This document shows positions 8,305 through 16,246 of a stretch of DNA of 49,198 nucleotides, piece by piece. Each line of letters starts with the position of its first letter. Within the stretch, counting starts at the first letter, position 1. The notes under the pieces were generated by a model. That model saw only the letters and a list, made by a program, of their open reading frames with translations. It was not told the DNA's origin and did no database searches. The DNA is taken from the NCBI RefSeq assembly GCF_000577335.1, contig NZ_CBYL010000028.1:1-49198 (forward strand), written 5' to 3'. The stretch is from Faecalispora jeddahensis (lineage in GTDB: Bacteria; Bacillota; Clostridia; Oscillospirales; Acutalibacteraceae). The position numbers and the translations under genes were made by a program.

Positions 8305-9273
8305 ATGAATCAGCCGTTTGAGGTGAAGTTGGAGGAGCATTGGCTGCGGGATACCTACGTAGACCTGCTGCTGGAATACGCCCAAAAGGATGACAGGATC
8401 GTCGCGCTGGACGCGGATTTGATGGCGGCATCGAGTGTCAAACGCTTCTCTCAGCAGATGCCGGGCCGGGCCATCGATGTTGGCGTAGCCGAGGCGAATA
8501 TGATCGGCGTTGCGGCGGGACTCGCCGCCATGAGGAAAATACCGTTCACGCATTCCTTTACCGCCTTCGCAAGCCGCCGCGTGTGCGACCAGGTGACGCT
8601 TTCGGTCGCCTACGCGGGCCTGAACGTCAAGATGGTTGGTAGCGACCCGGGAATCACAGCGGAGCTGAACGGCGGCACCCACATGAGCATGGAGGATGTG
8701 TCGATCATGCGGAACATCCCCGGAATGACGGTTTACGAGCCGGTGGACAGTGCCCAGCTGCGCGCGGCGTTCCCGCAGATTCTGGCGCACGACGGCCCCG
8801 TTTATATTCGCCTGCTGCGCCGGCCCGCGGTGCGGATTGATTCAGAGAACGACGAGTTCACGCTCGGCAAGGCGTCCCTTCTGCGCGAGGGTGGGGATGT
8901 CACGATCCTTGCGACCGGAATCATGGTGGCTGAGGCGCTTCTGGCGGCTGAAGAGCTGGCCGGGCAGGGGATCAGCGCCGAGGTGCTGAATGTACATACC
9001 GTCAAACCGTTTGACGAAGAAGCAGTTCTTCGCAGCGCAATGAAAACAGGAGCGGTGGTTACGGCGGAAAACGCCTCCGTCATCGGTGGGCTCGGCAGCG
9101 CCGCCGCGGAATGCCTTGGGGAGAACTGCCCGGTGCCCCTGCGACGGGTCGGGGTGCGCGACTGCTTTGGCGAGGTGGGCTTGACCGACTACCTGAAAGA
9201 AAAATTCGGCCTCACGGCAAAGGAGATCGTCCGTGCAGCGCATGAAGTGACAGAAAGGAAGAATTTCAGATGA
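8305..9273 (+). CDS. sqwH: Transketolase C-terminal (pyrimidine-binding) subunit, probable sulfofructose transketolase
   Basis: 322 residues beginning immediately after the stop of the N-terminal subunit, so the two are translationally coupled. It contains the pyrimidine-domain features of the family: RAIDVGVAEANMIGVAAGLA, which holds the catalytic Glu, then FTHSFTAFASRRVCDQV, and the C-terminal transketolase domain from about residue 190 (DVTILATGIMVAEAL, ENASVIGGLGSAAAE). With its partner it transfers a two-carbon unit from a ketose to glyceraldehyde-3-P. In this setting the donor is expected to be sulfofructose, giving xylulose-5-P plus 4-deoxy-4-sulfoerythrose. Its ATGA overlaps the next start. 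Confidence 0.8.
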   Translation: MNQPFEVKLEEHWLRDTYVDLLLEYAQKDDRIVALDADLMAASSVKRFSQQMPGRAIDVGVAEANMIGVAAGLAAMRKIPFTHSFTAFASRRVCDQVTLSVAYAGLNVKMVGSDPGITAELNGGTHMSMEDVSIMRNIPGMTVYEPVDSAQLRAAFPQILAHDGPVYIRLLRRPAVRIDSENDEFTLGKASLLREGGDVTILATGIMVAEALLAAEELAGQGISAEVLNVHTVKPFDEEAVLRSAMKTGAVVTAENASVIGGLGSAAAECLGENCPVPLRRVGVRDCFGEVGLTDYLKEKFGLTAKEIVRAAHEVTERKNFR

Positions 9274-9749
9274 AGGTATTGATTGGATCGGATAAATCTG
9301 GGTTTGGCCTCAAGGAAGAGGTCAAAGCATATCTTGCCGGCAAAGGCTACGAAATGACCGACTGCAGCACGCTTGATCCGGAGCAGCCGAAGCCCTTTTT
9401 CGAGGTGGCGCCGATCGCAGCGCAGAAAATTCAGAGCGGCGAGTTCGAGCGCGCCATTTTGATCTGCGGCACCGGCATGGGTATGGCGATCGTCGCCAAT
9501 AAGTTCGAGGGCATTTATGCGGCTTGCTGCGAAAGCACCTATGCGGCCGAAAAATGCCGCGCCATCAACGACGCGAATATTCTCACCATGGGTGGCTGGA
9601 TCATCGCCGGTATTCTGGGCTGTGAAATGGCCGAAACCTTCCTCACCACCGGGTTTACCGAGAATCTGGAGGAATGGCGGCAGGAGTTTTTGAAAGGCGC
9701 AAAACAAAAGGTCGGCGCAATCGAAGAATCCATTTACCGCAAGGGGTAA
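9270..9749 (+). CDS. sqwI: RpiB/LacAB-family isomerase, probable 4-deoxy-4-sulfoerythrose isomerase
   Basis: 159 residues, with its ATG overlapping the preceding TGA (ATGA). RpiB features are the opening IGSDKSGFGLKEEV, the catalytic loop ILICGTGMGMAIVANK, and a conserved Cys/Thr region YAACCESTYAAEKCRAINDANILTMGGW, quoted here in outline. The protein family interconverts aldose and ketose phosphates. The substitutions around the phosphate-contact positions and the operon suggest a sulfonated C4 aldose instead, matching the isomerase step before the reductase. A true ribose-5-phosphate isomerase is the main alternative. It ends the operon and is followed by a bidirectional terminator. Confidence 0.75.
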   Translation: MKVLIGSDKSGFGLKEEVKAYLAGKGYEMTDCSTLDPEQPKPFFEVAPIAAQKIQSGEFERAILICGTGMGMAIVANKFEGIYAACCESTYAAEKCRAINDANILTMGGWIIAGILGCEMAETFLTTGFTENLEEWRQEFLKGAKQKVGAIEESIYRKG

Positions 9750-9816
9750 TATTCCATGAAAGCAGGATCACTTTTGGCAATGCCCGTTATCATGCGTTCT
9801 ACTTATTTCCCAATTC

Positions 9817-9855
9817 AAAAATCCCGCGAGCCGAAGTTCGGTTCGCGGGATTTTT
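9817..9855. terminator. Bidirectional terminator between convergent operons
   Basis: 18-bp stem with one G:T (9817-9834 with 9835-9852) carrying an A-run on the left and a T-run on the right. It can end both the isomerase operon and the minus-strand ROK operon. Confidence 0.85.
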
Positions 9856-9870
9856 GACGGTGAAACAGAA

Positions 9871-11121
9871 TCAGAGCTCTTTTTCTTCACTGTTCAGCAG
9901 GCCGCCGTTTTCAAAAAACAGGCTTTCCACTGTTGCGGCGGGGCCGAGTGTTTCCAGCCCCATGTTGTAATGGCTAAAGCTGACCCGTTCGGTATTGGCA
10001 TAGCGGGTCAATTGCTGCTGCAAAGACTGCCGGAAGCGCTCATTTTCAAACAGCTCCCCGTACAGCACTACGCTTTCGGGGTCGAACAGCGTAAGCATGT
10101 TTTTGATCACAAGGCAAAGATAGAAAATCACACGGTCGAGCGTTTGCTCCACAACGTGATCCTCGGCATTGTAGGCGCGGATGACCTCCTGAATCGTCAC
10201 TTTCGAAGCGTCGCCACCGGTCAGATCCCACAGCACCGGCGTGCGCTGCTCACCGAGCATGCTTTTCATCGTGTTTTCGATGGAATCGTAATGGATGATT
10301 GTCTCAAGGCAGCCCTGATTGCCGCACACGCAGGGCGCGCCGTTCGGGTCAGCGATCATGTGGCCGAGCTGAATCGCCCGGTAGTTGAATACGCTGGATT
10401 GTCCGTCCCCCAGCGTGTAGGCCGCGCCGAGACCCGGGCCGTATTTGATGAACAGCATCGGGTGAATCTGGCGGTGGCTCGAAAGCACGCTTTCCCCGTG
10501 CGCCAGTGCGCAGATGTTATTGGTCAGCAGCACCGGCATTCGGAGCTTTTCCGATAAAATGGAAGCGACAGGAATGTTGCGTTCCTCCCATACCTGAAAC
10601 GGATTGACGCTGATCCCGTTGATGCTGTCTACAATGCCGTTGATACTCACGCCGAGCCCCACCATCGTTCTGGTGGAAAGCACATTGTATTCCGCAAGCT
10701 TTGCCTGAATCGTGTGTGTCAGCTTTTCCAGAATGGCTGGGGCCTTGCGGCGGCAGTCGCCGGTGTAGATCAAATCCTCAAACAGGATGGTGTTGTTCAG
10801 GTCGGTGCACAGTACCCGGAATTTGTGCCGGGTAATATATACCCCCAGCGCGGCGTAATGGGCGCCGTTGATCTGGAGTAGCACCTCGCGCCGCCCTTTT
10901 CGGTTGGTGCTTTTTTCCCGTTCTGCTTCCACCTGGCAGAGCAGGCCCTCGTCGAGCATCTCGCCGGTGATCATCGTGATGGCGGCGGGCGTCAGGCCAA
11001 GCCGCAAGGCGATTTCTTTTCTGGAGATACTGCCGCTCAGGTGGATCAGCTGTAGAATGGAGCTGCGGTTCTGTTTTTTCACGGCCAGCATATTGACTCC
11101 GTTTTCGCGCACATTGGGCAT
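9871..11121 (-). CDS. ROK-family transcriptional repressor (candidate sulfoquinovose regulator)
   Basis: 416 residues from the ATG at 11121 behind AGGAGGG. An N-terminal winged helix-turn-helix (about 16-75: ILQLIHLSGSISRKEIA, LGLTPAAITMITGEMLDEGLL) precedes a sugar-kinase-like ROK domain. The zinc motif GHMIADPNGAPCVCGNQGC is complete. In the XylR/NagC branch such proteins sense a sugar or sugar phosphate and release DNA. Placed between the degradation genes and the importer, it is the natural regulator. TTTAATTAAA palindromes at the divergent promoters and a partial copy at 11970 are candidate sites. The effector could be sulfoquinovose or sulfofructose; that is inference. It is the second gene after the DUF4867 gene, with a 28-bp gap. 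Confidence 0.85.
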   Translation of the reverse strand: MPNVRENGVNMLAVKKQNRSSILQLIHLSGSISRKEIALRLGLTPAAITMITGEMLDEGLLCQVEAEREKSTNRKGRREVLLQINGAHYAALGVYITRHKFRVLCTDLNNTILFEDLIYTGDCRRKAPAILEKLTHTIQAKLAEYNVLSTRTMVGLGVSINGIVDSINGISVNPFQVWEERNIPVASILSEKLRMPVLLTNNICALAHGESVLSSHRQIHPMLFIKYGPGLGAAYTLGDGQSSVFNYRAIQLGHMIADPNGAPCVCGNQGCLETIIHYDSIENTMKSMLGEQRTPVLWDLTGGDASKVTIQEVIRAYNAEDHVVEQTLDRVIFYLCLVIKNMLTLFDPESVVLYGELFENERFRQSLQQQLTRYANTERVSFSHYNMGLETLGPAATVESLFFENGGLLNSEEKEL

Positions 11122-11149
11122 CGGTACGCCCTCCTTCCTGTGTTTTAAA

Positions 11150-11812
11150 TTAATAGAAAACCTGAATATTCTTTCCTGTCAGTCCGGCATAAGCGCCGTT
11201 TTTGGCGGGAGCGCTTTCCGGGTGTGCAATCAGCCATTTTCCCTGCATCCAGAGCAGGCGTTCCTCCCCGCGGGCGTTTTCAGGCAGGCGCTCTAAAGGC
11301 AGATTTGTGCTCTGCGGCAGAACGACAACGCATTTGAAGCCTTCATCGCTTACCCTGCAGGGGGCAAAATGAAGTGTGGTTCCGTAAAGCTCGCACGCGG
11401 TTCCGGCGGGAACATAATAGCCCTTTACCAAAGAGGTATCGAGCGTGTTGCCGCGGATATCGCGGGCGTCGGCAAGCAAGAGCACCAGATCGGTCACGGC
11501 CAGGTCCAGCTCCGGCATCTTGTGGTATTCCAGCGCGTTCAGGTGGCTGCCGTTGCCGATGCAGTAGCCGACCTCGATCGGCATGGAGCCGTTCAGTTTC
11601 TCTTTTACGGCGGCGGCCAGCTCTGTGGCGCAGAGTCTGGGATCGTCGGCTACATAAACGTTCCCCGATTCGGGAACCGCGATTTGCTCCATTGTTTTGA
11701 GCCACGGGGTAAAATCGTATTCCTCTACGATCCGGCCATATTGCCGGAAGGATTCGTCGGTGACGGGGAGCAGAGACAGCGCCGGATTTTTCTTTACCAA
11801 ATCAGTATACAC
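11150..11812 (-). CDS. DUF4867-family protein of unknown function
   Basis: 220 residues if translation starts at the GTG at 11812, which lies 7 bases after GGGAGG; a TTG five codons upstream overlaps that site. I recall this as DUF4867. It has a compact beta-rich look with possible cupin-like metal residues: GNGSHLNALEYHKMPELDLAV, quoted only in part here (HLNALEYHK), YVPAGTACELYG and TLHFAPC. No signal peptide or membrane segment is seen. It is co-transcribed with the ROK repressor and faces the importer genes. In sugar islands such proteins could be mutarotases, isomerases or sensors. A role in sulfoquinovose anomer or aldose handling is plausible but not shown. Confidence 0.6.
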   Translation of the reverse strand: MYTDLVKKNPALSLLPVTDESFRQYGRIVEEYDFTPWLKTMEQIAVPESGNVYVADDPRLCATELAAAVKEKLNGSMPIEVGYCIGNGSHLNALEYHKMPELDLAVTDLVLLLADARDIRGNTLDTSLVKGYYVPAGTACELYGTTLHFAPCRVSDEGFKCVVVLPQSTNLPLERLPENARGEERLLWMQGKWLIAHPESAPAKNGAYAGLTGKNIQVFY

Positions 11813-11927
11813 GTTCCAACCTCCCAAATTGCATTTTAAATATTGAAACCGTTAAATGAATTGCGAAAATGTCCGCCGAAAATATGGATGCGTGATTTGG
11901 AACAGGGCAGATCATTCTTTTGGTTTG

Positions 11928-11957
11928 ATCTTAGCATAATTTTAAAGCAAAAAGCAA
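11928..11957 (-). promoter_or_regulatory. Probable promoter of the DUF4867-ROK operon
   Basis: Minus strand: TTGCTT (11957-11952), 18-bp spacer, extended -10 TGC-TAAGAT (hexamer 11933-11928). The 5' leader to the GTG at 11812 is about 110 bases and holds a catabolite-response-like TGAAACCGTTAAAT at 11844-11857, imperfect at its last two bases. Confidence 0.5.
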
Positions 11958-11962
11958 TCCGA

Positions 11963-11979
11963 ATTTAAATTAATTAAAA
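11963..11979. promoter_or_regulatory. TTAATTAAA box between the regulator and importer operons
   Basis: ATTTAAATTAATTAAAA contains TTAATTAAA, a nine-base match to the palindrome at the two degradation promoters. It lies 12 bp upstream of the minus-strand -35 and about 80 bp upstream of the importer promoter. A role as ROK operator is plausible; in AT-rich DNA chance cannot be excluded. Confidence 0.45.
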
Positions 11980-12056
11980 GATTTAATAATATAGCACAAA
12001 TTGTGATATTTAAAAATAGTAGAGTAAACAAATTTAGAGCATTTCAATAAAAATTG

Positions 12057-12085
12057 TTTACATTACACAAATCCTAAGATATAAT
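12057..12085 (+). promoter_or_regulatory. Promoter of the sugar ABC importer operon
   Basis: TTTACA (12057-12062), exact 17-bp spacer, TATAAT (12080-12085). The untranslated leader to the ATG at 12235 is about 140 bases; I see no known riboswitch in it. The ribosome site is TAGGAGG, eight bases before the ATG. Confidence 0.75.
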
Positions 12086-12234
12086 TTGAATCGGGGAGGC
12101 ACCCGTGAAAGCAGAATAGAATAGGAAAAACAGGATTAAGTTTAGGCACTTAAATAACTTGCTGCCACAACGGGGGCCAGATTTGTTTCAGTCGAGGAAT
12201 CTGAGAGTATTTTAATGTATTAGGAGGTTGTGTA

Positions 12235-13527
12235 ATGAAAAAGTTGATCGCTTTCAGTTTGGCGGCAGCGATTGGAGTGCTTTCCTTTACGGGCTGCAGC
12301 GGCCAGACGGGAACGGCGTCCGGCGCTGGCAGCAGCCAGGCAGGGCAGGAGGTCACTCTGACGTTCCCCTGTATTTGGGTCGGCTCCGACAGCAAGGCAA
12401 AGGTGTTCGGCGAAATGGTCGCGGGCTTTAACACCGAATATGCCGGGAAGTATCAGATTAAACTGGAGGAGCAGACGGATTACGACGCCTACCGCGATAA
12501 GATCCGTACTCTGATTTCCACCGGAGCCGCGCCAGATCTGTTTACCGTGCAGGATTTCCCGGATCTGGAGCTGTATGCATCGTCCGGCAAGCTGATGAAC
12601 CTGACCGATTTTCTGGCGGAATCCGACATGGCCTCCCGTTTTGAGGACGGGATCATCGAGAGAGCGCAGATCGACAGCGCCAACTACGCGATGCCTTATG
12701 AGAGCGCGGTTGTTCCGATCATGTACAATCAAAAGCTGCTGGAAGAAGCCGGCGTAACGTCCATTCCCACTACATATGATGAATTCTGGGATGCCTGCGC
12801 CAAGCTCAAGGCGAAGAACATTTTCCCGGCAACGCAGATGACAAGCGCCAACGCGTGGACCTCCATGCTCTGGTACTCCTATGCTCTGGCGGCCTGCGGC
12901 GGTGCAGATGTCTATAAGAACGGCTTTGATGACCCCGCGTTTGAAAAAGCGGCGGAGATCATGGTGAAAATGTTCCAGAACACCTCGTCCGACGCAGTCG
13001 GTGCGGACGCCACTGTGGTAAACGGCCACTTCTTCAATGAACGCGCTGCCATTTACACCAACGGCTCCTGGATTTTGGGCCGCATCAAGAAAGAGGGCGT
13101 GCAGGGCCTGTACGACAATCTGGTGCTTGCACCCGGCCTGAGCTACGACGGCAAAAACGGCGGCGCGTATATCAGCACCATTCAGGCGTATCTGGTGGCA
13201 GGCAAGCAGGATGATCCTCAGAAGGCCGAGGCGGCCAAAGCGTTCCTGCGCTATGTCAGCGATCCCGAACGCGTGGTAGAACTTGCAAACTCCTCCGGTG
13301 CTCTGTTCGCCATTAAAATGGATGCCTCTAAAATCACAGACCCGCTGCAAGCCGAGATCGTAAAGCAGAGCGCCGCGGCGTCTTTCATGATCGGTCATTT
13401 CCAGGGCTCCGTTCCCACGGCCGTGGCAAATGAGTTCCCCGCGGCACTGGAATCCCTTGTGATCGGCGACATTACCCCTGCTGAATTTGTGCAGCACCTG
13501 AAGGAAGTAAAGGACAGCAACAGCTGA
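12235..13527 (+). CDS. Extracellular sugar-binding lipoprotein of an ABC importer
   Basis: 430 residues, family 1 solute-binding protein. A lipoprotein signal ends in the lipobox FTGC (Cys19), followed by a Ser/Gly linker. The mature domain carries typical maltose/sugar-binding blocks (TLISTGAAPDLFTVQDF, AMPYESAVVPIMYNQKLLEEAG, NGSWILGRIK), shown here only partly. It captures the substrate outside the membrane and delivers it to the two permeases that follow. From the surrounding genes the ligand should be sulfoquinovose or a sulfoquinovosyl glycoside such as SQGro. The importer type is certain; the ligand is inferred. Confidence 0.85.
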   Translation: MKKLIAFSLAAAIGVLSFTGCSGQTGTASGAGSSQAGQEVTLTFPCIWVGSDSKAKVFGEMVAGFNTEYAGKYQIKLEEQTDYDAYRDKIRTLISTGAAPDLFTVQDFPDLELYASSGKLMNLTDFLAESDMASRFEDGIIERAQIDSANYAMPYESAVVPIMYNQKLLEEAGVTSIPTTYDEFWDACAKLKAKNIFPATQMTSANAWTSMLWYSYALAACGGADVYKNGFDDPAFEKAAEIMVKMFQNTSSDAVGADATVVNGHFFNERAAIYTNGSWILGRIKKEGVQGLYDNLVLAPGLSYDGKNGGAYISTIQAYLVAGKQDDPQKAEAAKAFLRYVSDPERVVELANSSGALFAIKMDASKITDPLQAEIVKQSAAASFMIGHFQGSVPTAVANEFPAALESLVIGDITPAEFVQHLKEVKDSNS

Positions 13528-13627
13528 CAAATTTGGTTTTCGAGCAACATCGGTTATGCCGCGGGTGGGATCGTGTTCCTTGGGCCGCCCGCGGCCTTTC
13601 TTTGAAAAGGAAACAGGGGAGTTTACT

Positions 13628-14497
13628 ATGAAGATCACAAAGCAGGACAGGATCGGCATCGTTCTTTTCCTTGCACCGGCGCTTTTGTTGATTCTGGTGT
13701 TTTTTATCGTCCCGATCCTTTCCGTTGGCGTTACCAGCTTTTTTAAATGGAATGGGATCACTGCGCCGGAATTCAGCGGGTGGCAAAACTATGCCAAAAT
13801 TTTTTCGGATAAGGTATTTTGGCGCAGTGCCAGGAATAATCTGATCTGGGTAGCCGGAGCCTGTCTGGTGCAGGTTCCCCTGGCGCTGATCATGGCGATG
13901 GTGCTTTCCACAAAGCCACGCGGATGGAAAATCTTTCGGACCGTTTATTTTTTGCCGCAGGTGATCTCCGGCATCGCCATTGCCATGCTGTGGTCGGCGG
14001 TATACAACAGTGAATTCGGTCTTTTGAACGGCCTGCTTAAGCTGGTGGGTCAGGGGGATTCGACCCGCAATTGGCTGGGGGACCCCAAAACGGCATTTAC
14101 CTGTGTGCTGGTGTACGGCTTATTTTACATCGGGTACTTTATGGTCATCCTGATGGCCGGGATCAGCGATATTGACGAAAGCTATTACGAAGCAGCCACC
14201 ATCGACGGCGCGAGCCGCCTGCAGATGGAATGGCATATAACGATTCCCCTCATCCGATACTCCATCATGACCTGCGTAACGCTGGCGGCCGTGTACGCGC
14301 TGCGTACCTTCGAGCAGTTGTATCTGCTCACAAACGGCGGCCCGGCCAACCGTACCTCGGTCTTGGTGCTGTACCTGTACAATCAGATGCGCAATAACAA
14401 TTACGGCGGCGCCAATGCTTCGAGCATGATGCTGATTCTGACCGGCACGCTGGTGATCATTGTGGTGCGCAGGTTGTTTGCGGAAAAGAAAAGATAG
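13628..14497 (+). CDS. Sugar ABC transporter permease (MalF/UgpA type)
   Basis: 289 residues from the ATG at 13628, after AGGGGA; the reading frame is open about 70 bases further upstream without a ribosome site. There are six hydrophobic segments, beginning with GIVLFLAPALLLILVFF. The ATPase-contact EAA loop is present as YYEAATIDGASRLQMEWHITIP (central part EAATIDGAS). It pairs with the next permease to form the inner-membrane channel for the binding protein encoded upstream. A 100-base gap separates it from the binding-protein gene; it contains GC-rich sequence but no clear terminator. Confidence 0.9.
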   Translation: MKITKQDRIGIVLFLAPALLLILVFFIVPILSVGVTSFFKWNGITAPEFSGWQNYAKIFSDKVFWRSARNNLIWVAGACLVQVPLALIMAMVLSTKPRGWKIFRTVYFLPQVISGIAIAMLWSAVYNSEFGLLNGLLKLVGQGDSTRNWLGDPKTAFTCVLVYGLFYIGYFMVILMAGISDIDESYYEAATIDGASRLQMEWHITIPLIRYSIMTCVTLAAVYALRTFEQLYLLTNGGPANRTSVLVLYLYNQMRNNNYGGANASSMMLILTGTLVIIVVRRLFAEKKR

Positions 14498-14507
14498 GGG
14501 GAGCGTC

Positions 14508-15368
14508 ATGGAAGGGATTGTAAAAGGAAAAGCCAGTTACAGCACCAAGGGAGTTTTGTGTCTGATTCTCAAATGGGTTATCATCCTTCTGTTTGCGGTG
14601 TACACGCTGTTCCCGCTGCTGTGGCTGTTGATTACATCGTTAAAAACCAACGCCGAGTATTTCAATGATCCGTTTTCTTTTCCGGCCGTTCCGCAGTTTC
14701 AGAATTACATCAACGCGTTTTCTCAGGCCAATCTGGGGCAGATGATCTGGAATTCCGTGACGGTTGCGGTGACCGCCACCGCGGCGACCGTATTTGTGGC
14801 CGCTATGGCCTCATATGCGATCTCCCGCTTTGACTTTAAAGGAAAAGAAATCTTCTTCACCATTTTTTCCGCCGGCGTGATGGTTCCGCTCAACGCCCTG
14901 ATGGTTCCGTATTTCACGATTTTCAGCAGAATCGGCCTGCTCGATTCCATGAACGCGCTGCGGATTCTGTACACGGCGATCGGCCTGCCGATTGCAGTCA
15001 TCATCATCCGCGGATTTATGGATTCACTGCCGCGCGAAATCGAAGAGGCGGCGTATATCGACGGCTGCGGATTTTTCGGGCGCTTTTTTCAGATCATCCT
15101 GCCGCTTTCCAAGACGGGGCTGATTACAGCGGCCACGTTTCAGTTCATCACTTGCTGGAATGAATTCGTTTACGCCAATCTGCTGACCTCATCCCCGCAG
15201 AATAAAACGATCCAGATCGGGATCCGTTATTTTACCAACCAGTTTACAACGGATTATGTATCGATGTACGCGGCGATTATTATTGCAATTGTTCCCAGTG
15301 TTCTGGGGTATGCGCTCTTCCAGAAGCAGATCATTTCCGGCATGACCAGCGGTGCGGTAAAGGGCTGA
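14508..15368 (+). CDS. Sugar ABC transporter permease (MalG/UgpE type)
   Basis: 286 residues from the ATG at 14508, behind AGGGGGAG; the gap to the previous stop is 10 bases. It has six membrane segments, with the MalG-type periplasmic opening FPLLWLLITSLKTNAEYF and the EAA loop EEAAYIDGCGFFGRFFQIILP (core EEAAYIDG). It completes the importer. No ATP-hydrolysing subunit is encoded in this operon or elsewhere in the window in a matching class, so it must borrow a shared MsmK/MsmX-type ATPase, as many Firmicute sugar importers of this class do. Confidence 0.9.
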   Translation: MEGIVKGKASYSTKGVLCLILKWVIILLFAVYTLFPLLWLLITSLKTNAEYFNDPFSFPAVPQFQNYINAFSQANLGQMIWNSVTVAVTATAATVFVAAMASYAISRFDFKGKEIFFTIFSAGVMVPLNALMVPYFTIFSRIGLLDSMNALRILYTAIGLPIAVIIIRGFMDSLPREIEEAAYIDGCGFFGRFFQIILPLSKTGLITAATFQFITCWNEFVYANLLTSSPQNKTIQIGIRYFTNQFTTDYVSMYAAIIIAIVPSVLGYALFQKQIISGMTSGAVKG

Positions 15369-15443
15369 CCGCCGCGCGGAGCGGTGATGATGCCCGCTGC
15401 AAAAACCATTTTCCAAGCTTATACGCCATACAGTTTTGCATAA

Positions 15444-15484
15444 CAAACAGGAGCGTCGGGCCATTGGCCCGACGCTCCTGTTTG
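15444..15484. terminator. Hairpin terminator after the importer operon
   Basis: Near-perfect 19-bp inverted repeat (CAAACAGGAGCGTCGGGCC at 15444-15462 with its complement at 15466-15484). There is only a short T-run, but it lies between convergent genes and fits as a terminator for both. Confidence 0.7.
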
Positions 15485-15512
15485 CAGAAAAGAGGGGAAA
15501 GCTCCGCTTTTC

Positions 15513-15764
15513 TCAATGATTTTTAAACAGCCTTAAGATCCACAGGAGAATGACAGAGCCAATCACAGCAACTAACAGACTCCACAGGTTAAATCCGGTG
15601 ATTCCCACACCACCGAGCATGTTCATCAGAAAACCGCCGATCAATGCGCCGACAATACCAACTACGATGTTTGCAAACGCGCCCATAGAGGCGTCAGTAT
15701 TCATAAATTTACTTGCAATCCATCCAGCCAATGCGCCAATAATGACCCAAGCGAGTATACCCAT
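15513..15764 (-). CDS. GlsB/YeaQ/YmgE-family small membrane protein
   Basis: 83 residues from the ATG at 15764, which follows AGAAGGAGG at the right spacing; the frame runs eight codons further upstream through the ribosome site. Three hydrophobic helices with Gly-rich packing (GALAGWIASKFM, NIVVGIVGALIGGFLMN, LLVAVIGSVILLWI) are the hallmark of the 'transglycosylase-associated' or GlsB stress-response membrane family. Its molecular role is unknown. It is a single gene ending before the importer terminator and is not obviously linked to the sulfonate genes. Confidence 0.85.
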   Translation of the reverse strand: MGILAWVIIGALAGWIASKFMNTDASMGAFANIVVGIVGALIGGFLMNMLGGVGITGFNLWSLLVAVIGSVILLWILRLFKNH

Positions 15765-15898
15765 GGATAAACCTCCTTCTCTTTCCACTTATTTAATATG
15801 AAGTTTTGCCCAAAAAATCAGTCGTTTATTCATTAAAATACACTGAGGGCGGCTCCTGGTCTTTCCATAACGCTTGAAAAACGCTGGTTTTGATCTTG

Positions 15899-16154
15899 TT
15901 GACTTCTCGATGTGTTATGTTATAATGACCTCACGCCGCGAGCAAAAGCGGAGCTTTTGGGGCGGAGAGAGCATAGAATCATCCGTTTGGTGGTCTATGA
16001 TACTTAGGATCCCTTTTGAGAGACAGTCTCAAACTTATGATAGAATGACCTCACGTGTAAGGTAGGGGAAAGCTTTCTTTTCATCATACTGGTATCCCGG
16101 CTGTTTCTCGTAAGTCGATATAAGAACTTATAATGGAAAAGCTCATGATATAAT
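15899..16154 (+). promoter_or_regulatory. Three repeated extended -10 elements upstream of the EFR1 gene
   Basis: TGTTATAATGACCTCACG (-10 at 15921), TGATAGAATGACCTCACG (16041) and TGATATAATGACCT (16149) share an extended -10 plus the same downstream GACCT(CACG). The first has a good -35, TTGACT at 15899-15904, with a 16-bp spacer. The others lack clear -35 boxes. They are 120 and 108 bp apart in a 480-base stretch otherwise without genes, so they could be three start points or three copies of one regulator site. Confidence 0.5.
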
Positions 16155-16246
16155 GACCTTGCAAAACCTCACGCCGCACTGTTATTTGCGTCAAAGTGAG
16201 AAAACGGATGATATCATAAAGAACAATATGAAAAAGGAGCGGTGAA

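Noticed and set aside
7477-9749. Ordinary pentose phosphate operon (transketolase plus ribose-5-phosphate isomerase B)
   Set aside because: Possible by family, but the divergent sulfoquinovosidase/isomerase/exporter operon with the same TTTAATTAAA box and the C4 reductase as first gene make the sulfo-transketolase role more likely.
12220-13761. 513-codon minus-strand frame opposite the sugar-binding lipoprotein gene
   Set aside because: The plus-strand lipoprotein has a promoter, ribosome site, lipobox and family motifs; the antisense frame has none and no recognisable domain.
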